Assembly (NCBI RefSeq): GCF_005405085.1
Contig: NZ_BJDJ01000002.1
Coordinates: 186,001 to 250,000, forward strand
DNA from: Lactiplantibacillus daowaiensis
GTDB lineage: Bacteria > Bacillota > Bacilli > Lactobacillales > Lactobacillaceae
Direction: 5' to 3'
Length of the DNA stretch: 64,000 nt
The notes under the pieces are model-generated. The model was not told the DNA's origin. It saw only the letters and a program-made list of their open reading frames with translations, and did no database searches. The position numbers and the translations under genes are program-made. Shown here one piece after another: positions 55,280-64,000 of the stretch (positions are counted from its first letter, which is position 1; every line of letters begins with the position of its first letter).

Positions 55280-55333
55280 TAAAACCGCTTTCATTACAAT
55301 TAAGATTATAAGTCATGGGTACAAATTAAACAA
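55280..55333 (-). promoter_or_regulatory. PTS operon promoter with cre site
   Basis: Minus strand TTGTTT (55328-55333) and TATAAT (55305-55310) have 17-base spacing. TGAAAGCGGTTTTA (55280-55293), a 13/14 cre match, lies just after the expected start site. CcpA repression on glucose is likely. Confidence 0.85.
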
Positions 55334-55365
55334 GTCTGAATAAATACTTTTCACAAAAAAATAAC

Positions 55366-55380
55366 CTAACGATACGTTAG
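55366..55380. promoter_or_regulatory. Palindrome between the PTS operon and the GntR gene
   Basis: CTAACGATACGTTAG has perfect 6-base arms around ATA. It lies 33 bases upstream of the PTS -35 in the shared intergenic region and is a candidate operator for the GntR regulator. Confidence 0.55.
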
Positions 55381-55505
55381 TTCATATTTATAGTGTAAAA
55401 TTGACAGACTGAAATTACAACTAATTCGCAACTTAACCGGCCTTTATCTTATTTAGTCAAGTCGGCACCTATCGGCTAACACCACATCAGAAAGTGTGAT
55501 TTTAT

Positions 55506-56213
55506 ATGTATCGGGACATCGCAACGAGTATCGTCAAAGCCATTCGAGATGGCATTTTTGTCACTAAACTCCCCACAGAAGCCCAATTAATGGAACGTTA
55601 TAGCGTCAGTCGTAATACCATTCGTAAAGCGATCGACTTGGTCTATCAACAAGGACTACTCCGCCGCGTTCAAGGCAGTGGTTACTTTATTACTAAGATT
55701 CAGCTCCGCCACAAAACCGTCGTCAATTTATCGGCCCGTTCGATTCAAGGGGGCGAAAATCAACCACACAACTTAAAATCTAAAGTTGTGACCTTTGATA
55801 CGATTGAAGCCGACGAAAAGCTAGGTCAACAATTCGGCGTCCCCGTTGGTGAAGAACTCTATCGGGTGATTCGCCTACGTTACTGGCATGAGAAATTGTA
55901 TAGTTTGGAAAGATCATATTACTTACGTTCCGTGATCCATTTTATTTCGGTTGAAGCCGTTAATAGTTCAATTTTCGAATATTTAGAAGAAGTTTATGGC
56001 ATTCGCGTGGCGAACAGTGATGACTACTTATCATTGACCGAGCTCAGCACCGAAGACGCCAGTATTATGACGGAAGAAGCGGGGAAAGCCTTTCTAACCT
56101 TGGATTCTAGCAACTATTATAAAAATAATGGTCTGTTTAATTTCTCGCATACGGTCTTTGCTTATCCTGAATTAGCGCTATATTTCCATACCACTAATCT
56201 GGCAAATAATTAA
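55506..56213 (+). CDS. GntR-family regulator with UTRA domain
   Basis: A 235-residue regulator of the HutC/BglR subgroup. Residues 1-65 are the winged helix (PTEAQLMERYSVSRNTIRKA), and the rest is the UTRA effector domain that binds phosphosugars. It is divergent from the cellobiose-type PTS and phospho-beta-glucosidase genes, so it most likely controls them in response to a phospho-beta-glucoside. The ribosome site (AGAAAG) is weak, which may keep its level low. Confidence 0.9.
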   Translation: MYRDIATSIVKAIRDGIFVTKLPTEAQLMERYSVSRNTIRKAIDLVYQQGLLRRVQGSGYFITKIQLRHKTVVNLSARSIQGGENQPHNLKSKVVTFDTIEADEKLGQQFGVPVGEELYRVIRLRYWHEKLYSLERSYYLRSVIHFISVEAVNSSIFEYLEEVYGIRVANSDDYLSLTELSTEDASIMTEEAGKAFLTLDSSNYYKNNGLFNFSHTVFAYPELALYFHTTNLANN

Positions 56214-56304
56214 TTTATCTTCAAATATTTGCGATTCGTTGCAATTTCATCACATTTTACGGCTATAATGGTATAGTATACAAAAATATGATGGAGGAAT
56301 TAGC

Positions 56305-57039
56305 GTGTCTGCACCCCTTTTTTCAGTGGTTGTACCTGCGTACAATCAACATAAATTTATCAACAGTTGCCTGACCAGTCTCCGCCACCAAACGATTACC
56401 GACTTTGAAGTAATCGTGGTGGATGACTGTTCGACCGATGATACCGCTGAACAGATTGCGGCGTTAATCAAAGATGACGATCGTTTTCGCGTCATTACAC
56501 ATGCCCACAATCGTGGTGTCTCGGCAGCGCGCAATTCAGGTATGGCGGCCGCTAAGGGTCAGTACTTGTGTTTCGTCGACGGGGACGACTGGGTGGAACC
56601 AAACTTTCTTGAATATTTCTTGCAGGCTTACCAAGCTGCGCCCAAATCACAATTAGTTATTTGTGGGCACCACGGTTATTTAGCCGTACCTAGTCCCGCC
56701 AAAAACTATGACCAAAAAGAATTGGTCGCTAACATTAACTTTGGGACAGTTGGTGGTTTTTCGTGGAATAAATGCTTTATTCGGTCGGTCATCACCGCGC
56801 ACCATTTGCGGTTTAACGAAGATATCGACTTTCTCGAAGATCAATTATTTGCCTTCCGGTATGCCGATTATGTGCAAACAGCCGCCTACATGCCAGAAAA
56901 GACGTATCATTATCGTTGGCGTTTCCGCAGTAACTTATCCCATATTGGGATTCCGTTCTTTGCGGCCCGACGTAAGATGATCAAGATTTTGAAGCAAGAA
57001 AGCAAGCAAACGTTGAGTGAAGATTTGAATAACCAATAA
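56305..57039 (+). CDS. Family 2 glycosyltransferase
   Basis: A 244-residue GT-A fold enzyme. FSVVVPAYNQHKFINSCLTSL is the nucleotide-sugar strand, VDDCSTDDT the first acidic loop, and FVDGDDW the metal-binding DxD-type motif near residue 90. The start is GTG at 56305, 7 bases after GGAGG. It has no membrane helix, so it acts at the cytoplasmic face, probably on wall or surface polysaccharide. It stands alone and is followed by a terminator. Confidence 0.9.
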   Translation: MSAPLFSVVVPAYNQHKFINSCLTSLRHQTITDFEVIVVDDCSTDDTAEQIAALIKDDDRFRVITHAHNRGVSAARNSGMAAAKGQYLCFVDGDDWVEPNFLEYFLQAYQAAPKSQLVICGHHGYLAVPSPAKNYDQKELVANINFGTVGGFSWNKCFIRSVITAHHLRFNEDIDFLEDQLFAFRYADYVQTAAYMPEKTYHYRWRFRSNLSHIGIPFFAARRKMIKILKQESKQTLSEDLNNQ

Positions 57040-57046
57040 CCCTGTT

Positions 57047-57074
57047 AGCCTAGGCCCTGTGCCTAGGCTTTTTT
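57047..57074 (+). terminator. Terminator after the glycosyltransferase gene
   Basis: Stem AGCCTAGGC/GCCTAGGCT followed by six T. Confidence 0.92.
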
Positions 57075-57231
57075 ATGTGTCCAAACAAGCAGCGTTGCGC
57101 GTTAACAACGAGTTGGTCATTATCATCAGCGTGACCCAAAACATTTCGCCATGAACTAATTAAATGCTTGTTCTATCTACGGGGGCGCCTTACAATGAAC
57201 TTATGTTAACTAAAAAAGGAGGCCTTGCTTT

Positions 57232-57906
57232 ATGGCAACGATTCATCTCTACCTCGTCCGTCACGGTCAAACTGAATTGAACGCGGCGGGCCGCTTACAG
57301 GGCATATATGATTCCACCTTGACCAAGCAAGGTGTCCGTTCCGCCCAACGACTTGCTCGGATGCTTAATGACATTCATTTTGATGCCGCTTACACGAGTG
57401 ATCTTGGGCGGGCGCAACAAACCACGCGGATTATTACTGCCCTTCATCCAGAACTCAAAAAGCCGACGATTGACGTCGGCTTACGTGAATTTAATTTTGG
57501 TGGTCTCGAAGGAACTAAGAATTCTTGGATTGTCCACCAAGTGCGACGGCAATTAGGCATCGGCACCTTTGTTAAGTTGGTCCTCAGTAAAGAACGCTTT
57601 GCCACATTATTGTGGGTCTTTAACTCGTTAGACAAAACCCGAGCAGCAGAAACACTAGTTGGCGTGACCGACCGCATCAGCCGGACACTACGGCGGATCA
57701 GCTTATATGAAAACCAAGCCGCCACGCATGATAAAAATATTTTAATCGTGTCGCACGGTTTGGTTTTAAGCGCCTTTTTATATCAACTGAGCCCACATGA
57801 GTTACCAACGCGGTTGCTTAAAAATACGAGTGTGACGCGCGTAGATTATACAAACCGTCACTTTGAATTGATCGATATTAATGTGACCCCTAAGAAACGG
57901 GCCTAA
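57232..57906 (+). CDS. Histidine phosphatase (phosphoglycerate mutase-like)
   Basis: A 224-residue member of the histidine phosphatase superfamily. The RHG motif VRHGQTELNAAGRLQG near residues 9-24 carries the phosphorylated His, and the second His is in IVSHGLVLSAF near residue 175. Such proteins are mostly phosphatases of small phosphorylated metabolites. A TACAAT -10 lies upstream at about 57190. Its last 17 bases overlap the convergent gene. Confidence 0.9.
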   Translation: MATIHLYLVRHGQTELNAAGRLQGIYDSTLTKQGVRSAQRLARMLNDIHFDAAYTSDLGRAQQTTRIITALHPELKKPTIDVGLREFNFGGLEGTKNSWIVHQVRRQLGIGTFVKLVLSKERFATLLWVFNSLDKTRAAETLVGVTDRISRTLRRISLYENQAATHDKNILIVSHGLVLSAFLYQLSPHELPTRLLKNTSVTRVDYTNRHFELIDINVTPKKRA

Positions 57907-58384
57907 TCGTATTCAATACTTGTGGCGTCGCCGCCAAAGTGCGGTACTGTAAACGCGCTTGGTTCCCAAAAAAGGCTTTTAATTTACGTTGTAAATCTTG
58001 ACCGGTCGCGTGCACGACTTCTTCAGTAATCGTGGGTGCCCCGATCACAACTAAAATCTGACTACTCTTACTATCCAAATCAGGTGCGACGACCGTACCG
58101 TCAACAGTCGTCAAAGTTAGTTCAGCTTGCGTTACTTGCAGTTGAACTGGCGCTTTTGGGGCTAATAACGCGGCATCCCAAGCTTGCATCGGGACTTGAT
58201 GCCGATCACCAATAACGGCCATCAAGTCCCCCAGGGCACTTTGCGGTGCCGGTGGCATTAGTTGGCGTTCGGCCAATTGCTTTTCAATGGCCGGATTTAA
58301 TTCCCGGTTATCTAACCCTTGCATCGATAAAATCGCGACAGGCGTTGGTAGCGCCGCAGGACTTAATTTAATTTCCAAAGACAT
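57890..58384 (-). CDS. Uncharacterised protein convergent with the phosphatase gene
   Basis: A 164-residue soluble protein with no motif I recognise. The first half is proline- and alanine-rich with helices (ELNPAIEKQLAERQLMP); the second half has alternating strands (PVQLQVTQAELTLTTVDGTVV, SQILVVIGAPTI). An in-frame GTG precedes the ATG at 58382-58384, and AGGA is close to both. Codon use matches its neighbours, so it is probably expressed. Confidence 0.6.
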   Translation of the reverse strand: MSLEIKLSPAALPTPVAILSMQGLDNRELNPAIEKQLAERQLMPPAPQSALGDLMAVIGDRHQVPMQAWDAALLAPKAPVQLQVTQAELTLTTVDGTVVAPDLDSKSSQILVVIGAPTITEEVVHATGQDLQRKLKAFFGNQARLQYRTLAATPQVLNTIRPVS

Positions 58385-58569
58385 CACTTCCTAAACACAT
58401 TCCCCTTTAAGTTTGCCAAATTATTGGCAAAAGTCAATTGGCCCAGGAATGCTAATACTAAAATTTTAATAATTAAAGTAACCCGTTCATGCCATTAAAC
58501 AGTCCAGCGACCAGGTTTTAACCGGGTTCAAATCACTAAATTGACAATCAAACACCAGCTAATTTAAAG

Positions 58570-58603
58570 AAAAAAACTTCACCGTTAAAGTGAAGTTTTT
58601 TTG
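58570..58603 (-). terminator. Terminator of the HAD hydrolase gene
   Basis: Stem AAAAAACTTCAC/GTGAAGTTTTTT, symmetrical, directly after the stop of the minus-strand gene. The stretch 58388-58569 shows no gene. Confidence 0.88.
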
Positions 58604-58605
58604 CT

Positions 58606-59430
58606 TTAGGCCAATGGGTGTTGGTCGAAATATTGTACTAAGAACTTCGCTAACCCATCGTTATAATTTGTATCGGTCACATAATTGGCCGTTGATTTAA
58701 CTTGTGGTAAGGCATTCCCCATCGCCACTGACAAGTCGGCTTCTGCCATCATGCCCAAATCATTCAGACCATCACCAAAGACAAACGTGTGGGCGGCATC
58801 CACGCCTTGCTCTGCTTGAATTTGCTTAACAGCAGTCCCTTTATCCGTATCAAGCGGAATCATTTCAATATTATTCGGATTAGATGACGACAAGCGTAAT
58901 AATTTACTGTTGGTTAACTTTTCACGCGCTGAGTCTAAGCGTGACATATCTTCACGACTTAAAATGACCCCATTGGTAATTTGATCTTCAATCGTCGCCA
59001 GTTGCGTAAAACTCTTAATTTCTTGATAACCGATTGACATATCATCAGTATCAAAGTTAGCGGCATTGCGGGCCACAAATCGTGGAATTTGTTCCGTATA
59101 GTAAGCCATTTCAGGGGTAAAAAGCATCATCGGTAAGTTATCTCGGCGCGCAATCAAATACGCTAGTTCAACGGCCGCGCCCCCCAGCTTGGTCATTTCA
59201 CGACCGTTTTTACCATCAAAAACGGCCCCATTTGATGTGATTAACCGCACATCAGGGTTAAGTTTGTTACGGACAAACTTAGCCAGTTCATACATCCGTC
59301 CCGTCGCAATATAGAATAAGACATCTTGTTGCTGAAGGCGTTCAATCGTGGCTTTCGTATAATCCGACACATATTGGTGGTCCGTTAATAACGTCCCATC
59401 AATGTCCATAAAGACTAAGTATTTTGGCAT
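58606..59430 (-). CDS. Cof-type HAD-IIB sugar phosphatase
   Basis: A 274-residue phosphatase with MDIDGTLLTDHQYVSDYTK (nucleophile Asp), YIATGRMYEL (motif II), KGTAVKQI type motif III (DTDKGTAVK) and VFGDGLNDLGMM (motif IV). It is the second Cof-type enzyme in the window but only distantly like the one at 42489. Substrate unknown. It is monocistronic. Confidence 0.9.
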   Translation of the reverse strand: MPKYLVFMDIDGTLLTDHQYVSDYTKATIERLQQQDVLFYIATGRMYELAKFVRNKLNPDVRLITSNGAVFDGKNGREMTKLGGAAVELAYLIARRDNLPMMLFTPEMAYYTEQIPRFVARNAANFDTDDMSIGYQEIKSFTQLATIEDQITNGVILSREDMSRLDSAREKLTNSKLLRLSSSNPNNIEMIPLDTDKGTAVKQIQAEQGVDAAHTFVFGDGLNDLGMMAEADLSVAMGNALPQVKSTANYVTDTNYNDGLAKFLVQYFDQHPLA

Positions 59431-59581
59431 GATTTTTACTCCTTTGCGATTTTACACTTATAATTGTACGCTATTCCGACCAATAAAGGAAATCGCTTTC
59501 AATTTAAAAGGACTTTGCAGCCCCGTTGCACACCAGAACAGTGTATCCTTAAGGTAAGACTTTTTACTTTGGAGGTACGCA

Positions 59582-60517
59582 ATGGATGCAACCGCTTTGA
59601 CCACCTTAATCGATCAGATCAGTACGGTGGTCGTTGGTAAACCTGCCATCATTAAACTAACTGTCACTGCCCTTTTAGCTGGTGGACATGTCTTGTTTGA
59701 AGACGTGCCCGGCGTCGGGAAAACCACGTTAGCTCGTGCTTTAGCCCGAAGTGTCGCTGGCGACTTCAACCGAATTCAGTTTACACCCGATTTATTACCA
59801 AATGATATTTTAGGCGTTTCAATTTTAAATCAACAAGCCAATCAGTTTGAATTTCATCCCGGCCCCATCTTTACGACCATGTTACTCGCTGATGAAATCA
59901 ATCGGGCCACACCGCGGACCCAATCAGCTTTATTACAAGCCATGGCCGAACAACAGATCACGATCGATGGCACAACGTACGACTTGCCAGCGAACTTTTT
60001 TGTGTTGGCTACTGAGAACCCTAGTGAATACGCCGGGACCTATCCACTACCAGAAGCCCAATTAGACCGGTTCTTATTCAGCTTACAAGTCGGTTATCCC
60101 ACCTGGCCCGACGAGCTGGCCTTATACGCTGGTGATGATCGCCAACAAGCCTTAACCGACTTACAAGCGGTCTTATCAGAAGCCGCTTTATCACAGCTAA
60201 AAGCGACCGTTAATCAAGTCACTGTTGATCAAAAAGTCACCGAATATGTCTTGACCTTAGTCCAAGCAACGCGCAATGATGCGGCAATTCGCTTAGGCAT
60301 CAGTCCCCGCGGTGGTTTAGCTTTAATGCAAGCTGGCCGGGCCTATGCCTTGATCAACGGGCGTGATTACGTTTTACCAGAAGATATTCAAGCAGTCTTG
60401 ATACCGACCTTTAGCCACCGGCTCGTATTGGCAAACGGGGCACAATCACTAAGTGCCAAACAACAAGTCGTCCGTGACTTGCAAAATCGTACCCCCGTGC
60501 CAACTAAGGGGGCTTAA
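59582..60517 (+). CDS. MoxR-family AAA ATPase
   Basis: A 311-residue AAA+ chaperone-like ATPase. Walker A is EDVPGVGKTTLARAL near residue 41, Walker B is LLADEINRA near residue 102, and sensor 1 is in VLATENPSEYAGTYPLPEAQ. MoxR proteins assist maturation or assembly of partner proteins with DUF58/VWA and transglutaminase domains, exactly the next two genes. TTTGGAGG precedes the ATG. Confidence 0.93.
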   Translation: MDATALTTLIDQISTVVVGKPAIIKLTVTALLAGGHVLFEDVPGVGKTTLARALARSVAGDFNRIQFTPDLLPNDILGVSILNQQANQFEFHPGPIFTTMLLADEINRATPRTQSALLQAMAEQQITIDGTTYDLPANFFVLATENPSEYAGTYPLPEAQLDRFLFSLQVGYPTWPDELALYAGDDRQQALTDLQAVLSEAALSQLKATVNQVTVDQKVTEYVLTLVQATRNDAAIRLGISPRGGLALMQAGRAYALINGRDYVLPEDIQAVLIPTFSHRLVLANGAQSLSAKQQVVRDLQNRTPVPTKGA

Positions 60518-60518
60518 G

Positions 60519-61517
60519 ATGGCCACGTTAAAAACGCTCGCCCATAATTTAGGGGTGGCGCTCTTATTAGTTTTAGGCTGGGGCTATGCGATTAGTTTCA
60601 ACAACGCGACTGGTTGGGCACTTGCAGCCAGTTTAACCGGCATCGCCATCGTAAGTGGGCTAGCTTTACTGGGGGCGTGGCGCCGGGTCACCATCGTCGC
60701 TAGTCTCACAACAACGACCCCACCACGGCTCGTTTTGACACTAGCTCCTAAACGCTGGCCGCTATTGTGTCAACCAGCGCTAAGTCAACCGCACTTAACC
60801 CTACAACCGACCGGCCACCCCCGCCAATGGCAAACCCAATTACCACTGCCACGTGGCGTTTATGATCAACTGACCGTCACCGTTCGGTTAACTGATCCGT
60901 TGCATTTATTCGTGCATCGCCAGACCCAAACTTTAACGACCGCGTTGATCGTGCCGCCGGTATTACAACCAGTGGCCGCTCAAGCCGTTTTTCAGCAAGT
61001 TGCGCCGTTGATTCATGCCACCCAACCAGTCTCAGCCGAATCCTCGGGCTTTGAAACCCAAGATTTTCGCCCCTATCAACCTGGCGATCCGAGTAATCAA
61101 ATTGATTGGAAGCTAACCGCAAAAGCACAAACGCCCATGTTACGCCTGTTGGCAAACGATGAACCGGTGCCGTGGTGCTGGGTCTTTTGTGTCACGACGC
61201 ATCAAGATTTAGAATATCGGTTAGCGACTTTTTATACATTCGTACAATTAGTTGGCGAGTTACCCGCTCAAACATTGCTTATCGGTACCGAGCAACAATT
61301 ATCGGCCAATTTGATGCCAGATGCTTTTGCCCGCTATCAACCTTATTCGGCATCACAACTGCCAACGGTCAATGTGACACAACGGCGGGTCCTTTTATTT
61401 GGTGACGACAGTCCTTTAACTGCGCAACTTCACCAGCAATTAGCACGACAAAACTTACAAGCCACAACGATTCAATGGCCGTCAGCGGGAGGTGAGCACC
61501 ATGCGACCGGGCATTAA
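60519..61517 (+). CDS. DUF58 domain-containing membrane protein
   Basis: A 332-residue protein with two N-terminal membrane segments (about residues 10-50) and a cytoplasmic DUF58 region whose core is SSGFETQDFRPYQPGDPSNQ IDWK near residues 175-200. DUF58 proteins resemble VWA domains and occur with MoxR. The ATG at 60519 lies one base after the MoxR stop; AAGGGGG provides the ribosome site inside that gene. The 3' end overlaps the next gene by 17 bases. Confidence 0.9.
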   Translation: MATLKTLAHNLGVALLLVLGWGYAISFNNATGWALAASLTGIAIVSGLALLGAWRRVTIVASLTTTTPPRLVLTLAPKRWPLLCQPALSQPHLTLQPTGHPRQWQTQLPLPRGVYDQLTVTVRLTDPLHLFVHRQTQTLTTALIVPPVLQPVAAQAVFQQVAPLIHATQPVSAESSGFETQDFRPYQPGDPSNQIDWKLTAKAQTPMLRLLANDEPVPWCWVFCVTTHQDLEYRLATFYTFVQLVGELPAQTLLIGTEQQLSANLMPDAFARYQPYSASQLPTVNVTQRRVLLFGDDSPLTAQLHQQLARQNLQATTIQWPSAGGEHHATGH

Positions 61518-63681
61518 ACGTTCTCTCGTGGCACTGATTAACTTTGGGTTACTCGCCTTTCCATTGGCGACTTATACCGCTGTTAACGATTTCCACCATC
61601 CGCAAGTGATGCTGATTTTCTTAGCGGTCATCAGTTTGATTATCCTTGGGCAAAGTCAGTGGCCCAAGCAGTGGTACTTATGGTGGTCGCTACTTGTTAT
61701 TAGTCTAATTGGGAGTAGTTATGCCAGCTATCCATTAAATCAGGCGTTGTCACCAACTTGGGCAATGCAATTCGTAACCAAATTGATCCAACAGACGCAG
61801 GCCTTTCGTACCGCGACCACCTCGCAAATGATGCCGGTATTATTGAGTATGCTCTTAATCATGGCTTTAACGATTGGCTTGACCATGCTAACGGTCCGTT
61901 GGCATCAACCGGTGCTCAGTATTTTAGTCAGTGTTGGCTATTTATTAGCTGTCACCCTCTTTGCCACGCGCAATGAAGTTGTGCCATTAACAATGACGAT
62001 TGGCCTCGCTTGCTTACTACTCGTGGTGTTATTTAATCAGCACTGGGCCTGGTGGCAACTAGGTTATCTCATCATCATTGCGGCTGTTTTAGGTGGCAGT
62101 GCCACGGTCAATACGTGGGCTAAAGGCCCTTTGAAACAACTAGCGAGTGCCACTTTAACTTGGCGTAATCAATTAAGTAGTACTGGTTTTTATAATTTTC
62201 TAGCGCAATCATCAGCGGCTAAAAAAACTGGTATCTCTGAAGATACGGCCACGTTAGGCGGCTCGATTCAAGATGACAATAGCGTTGCATTTAAGGCGAT
62301 CACCAGCAGTAATCATTATTGGCGCGTCGATACCCGTGACGAATACTCTGGTAAAGGCTGGACCGCTAGTGATGAGCAAACGACCCGTAAACCAACGACG
62401 ACTTCTAGTGGTTATACGACCAAACCAACGACTAGTTCACAATCCGTGCGACTTAATTTAGCTAAAACTGTGACCTACTTACCAGTTGGCTATGGGCAAA
62501 CCACTTGGGCCGTCAGTGCCAACCAACAACAGCGGATCGGTGTCAGTTATAGTGCTGAGCGCGGCCGTATTTATATCAACACTGGTAAACAGCCATTGAC
62601 GACGGTTCAATATCGCTACCAACCACAACAATACACCGCCGCTCAATTAACTGCCATTACGGCTAAGACCAGTACCGATATCACCGACACGTATACCCAG
62701 CTGCCAGACGAATTACCCAATCGCATCAAACGGTTGAGTCAAAAACTAACTAAGGGGCAGACCACCCAATATGGTCGCGTCCATGCGCTAGTGCACTATT
62801 TAAAAAGTACCAATAAGTTTGAATACACCAAAATCGATACCCCGACGACGCCTAGCAAACGCGATTACGTCGATTACTTCTTATTTACGAGTAAACGGGG
62901 CTACTGCGATAATTTCTCAACGTCATTAGTCGTCATGTTACGAACCCTAGGGATCCCCGCACGTTGGGCCGATGGCTTTAGTGGTGGCACTCGCGGTAAG
63001 TCGGCCGGCAATGGCCAATATCATTATCAAATCTTGAACTCTGATGCCCATTCCTGGGCTGAGGTTTACTTTGCGGGCATCGGTTGGGTCCCATTTGACC
63101 CAACACCAGGTTATCAAAATCCGGGCACCAAAAAAGCCAAACAAGTGGCCGCTAAAAAAGCCGCTAGCAGCACACGGCAAGCGTCGAGCACGACCACCAG
63201 CCAAAGTCGTGCCAGTCAAAGTTCTAGCACGACTAAAGCTAGCCAGCAGACCGCCACTAGCCAAGCTAGTCACACCACTAAGCGAACCACGACTAGATTT
63301 AAACTTAACACAACTAGCGAACGCTTAATTATCGGTAGTGTGATCCTCAGCTTAATGCTCCTCGCCTGGTTAACGCGACGTTGGCTATTACTACTTGGTA
63401 TTACAGCTAGCCTGCAGTTAACCCGTTGGCCAGTGACGCGCAGTTATCGATTGCTTTGCTGGTGGTTTGAACGGCAACACGCGCGCCGACCGGCCGAGTC
63501 ATTAACGGCCTACGCTGATACGATTGAACAGCTATGGCCACAACTAGATGGCCAATTTAAAGCGGCAACCGACCTTTACTTGGCCCAAAGTTTTGGTCAC
63601 CAAGCAACGCCAGCTTTACGGTCGACCTTACGCCAAGCCGTTGCTCATTTACGGCACCACCATCAACCGATTAAGCTTTAA
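61501..63681 (+). CDS. Transglutaminase-like membrane protein (TgpA type)
   Basis: A 726-residue protein with about six N-terminal membrane segments (residues 10-205), an extracellular transglutaminase domain, a Ser/Thr/Ala-rich linker (about residues 545-595), one more membrane segment near 610-635, and a cytoplasmic tail. The Cys-His-Asp core is visible: RGYCDNFSTS, DAHSWAEVYF and VPFDPTPG. It is the usual third partner of MoxR-DUF58 operons and probably acts on wall or surface proteins; the substrate is unknown. GGGAGG lies 8 bases before the ATG at 61501. Confidence 0.9.
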   Translation: MRPGIKRSLVALINFGLLAFPLATYTAVNDFHHPQVMLIFLAVISLIILGQSQWPKQWYLWWSLLVISLIGSSYASYPLNQALSPTWAMQFVTKLIQQTQAFRTATTSQMMPVLLSMLLIMALTIGLTMLTVRWHQPVLSILVSVGYLLAVTLFATRNEVVPLTMTIGLACLLLVVLFNQHWAWWQLGYLIIIAAVLGGSATVNTWAKGPLKQLASATLTWRNQLSSTGFYNFLAQSSAAKKTGISEDTATLGGSIQDDNSVAFKAITSSNHYWRVDTRDEYSGKGWTASDEQTTRKPTTTSSGYTTKPTTSSQSVRLNLAKTVTYLPVGYGQTTWAVSANQQQRIGVSYSAERGRIYINTGKQPLTTVQYRYQPQQYTAAQLTAITAKTSTDITDTYTQLPDELPNRIKRLSQKLTKGQTTQYGRVHALVHYLKSTNKFEYTKIDTPTTPSKRDYVDYFLFTSKRGYCDNFSTSLVVMLRTLGIPARWADGFSGGTRGKSAGNGQYHYQILNSDAHSWAEVYFAGIGWVPFDPTPGYQNPGTKKAKQVAAKKAASSTRQASSTTTSQSRASQSSSTTKASQQTATSQASHTTKRTTTRFKLNTTSERLIIGSVILSLMLLAWLTRRWLLLLGITASLQLTRWPVTRSYRLLCWWFERQHARRPAESLTAYADTIEQLWPQLDGQFKAATDLYLAQSFGHQATPALRSTLRQAVAHLRHHHQPIKL

Positions 63682-63805
63682 GCGCATCGACTGATGACCA
63701 TTAAAATGCCTGCTTTCCGATCAAGCCTTAAAGTTTGCCCCCGACTTTTCTCGCTAAATAAGGTACAATAAAGCTTGAATGCTTATATTTGGGGAGGGAG
63801 TTGGC

Positions 63806-64000
63806 TTGCAAACTAGTTTTAACCGTGAACTTCGCGGCATCATTTTAGCCAGTGTTAGTGCCACTTTTTGGGGTGTTTCCGGGGCAATTGCCCAAGCCTT
63901 GTTTGATACGACTGATATTAATTCAGTCTGGTTGACCGGTATCCGCATGCTCGGTGCCGGGATCGGCTTTCTCATCTACAGCTTGATTATGCACGTGGAT
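63806..64000 (+). CDS. EamA/DMT-family transporter, N-terminal part (cut by window edge)
   Basis: The first 65 codons of a membrane transporter. The sequence after the start includes GIILASVSATFWGVSGAIAQ, the typical first segment of drug/metabolite transporter (EamA) proteins, and a second segment starts near residue 40. TTG at 63806-63808 follows GGGAGGGAG by 5 bases and is the only good start. A TACAAT -10 lies at about 63764. The substrate is unknown. Confidence 0.85.
   Translation, partial: MQTSFNRELRGIILASVSATFWGVSGAIAQALFDTTDINSVWLTGIRMLGAGIGFLIYSLIMHVD

Noticed and set aside
63754..63975. Minus-strand open frame at the right end
   Set aside because: It is antisense to a clear EamA-type membrane protein with a good ribosome site.

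Overview
The window looks like a chromosomal segment of a lactic acid bacterium of the Lactiplantibacillus (L. plantarum) group. The reasons are moderate G+C, strong AGGAGG ribosome binding sites, the pyrR-pyrB-pyrC arrangement under PyrR attenuation, a complete purEKCSQLFMNHD operon, an alpha-type carbonic anhydrase next to lplA, CcpA cre sites, T-box and purine riboswitch leaders, and many small Lactobacillaceae-only proteins. The genus is an inference from gene content and remembered gene order. I see no insertion sequence, prophage, CRISPR array, tRNA or rRNA.

Layout. 1-2160 (minus): start of the pyrimidine operon (pyrR, pyrB, 5' part of pyrC) with two PyrR-type attenuators. 2415-7064 (plus): a PucR-family regulator, a riboswitch-controlled NCS2 xanthine/uracil-type permease, and an AzgA/PbuG-type purine permease that seems to start at ATT. 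7137-18458 (minus): eleven-gene IMP synthesis operon with a PurBox-like site and a consensus promoter. 18757-22631 (minus): two FMN-reductase-family proteins, one carrying a PAS-like domain and four predicted flavin-attachment motifs behind a promoter with a perfect cre site, then lipoate ligase and a tyrosine phosphatase. 22778-26552: carbonic anhydrase, a DUF915-type hydrolase, a 700-bp gene-free zone full of long inverted repeats, asparaginase, and a secreted 3D-domain protein. 26855-32577 (plus): a Bce-type ABC transporter merged with a YtrA/YtrB-type module in one apparent operon. 32779-39000: stress protein, small membrane proteins, and a PatB/MalY lyase behind a T-box. 39099-49963: GH13 amylase, thrC, HAD and Nudix enzymes, SDR, MupG-type and GNAT proteins. 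50144-55225 (minus): ABC exporter with a TetR regulator, then phospho-beta-glucosidase with PTS IIA and IIB but no IIC. 55506-64000: GntR regulator, glycosyltransferase, phosphatases, MoxR-DUF58-transglutaminase operon, and the start of a DMT transporter.

How it fits together. About 18 kb is nucleotide supply: de novo pyrimidine and purine synthesis, two purine-type permeases, and four layers of nucleotide-responsive control (two PyrR attenuators, a guanine-type riboswitch, a PurBox). Carbonic anhydrase nearby could supply the bicarbonate these pathways use.

The most unusual signal is a family of three diverged intergenic elements (24407-24581, 24749-24917, 44239-44395). Each is about 160-175 bp and folds as a long outer stem enclosing three hairpins. 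Sequence differs between copies, but stems are kept by compensatory changes, and an A-G mismatch in hairpin B and a bulged A next to CC/GG in hairpin C recur in all three. I do not recognise this family. Second in interest is the FMN reductase/PAS protein with a tandem array of SGAS flavinylation-like motifs.
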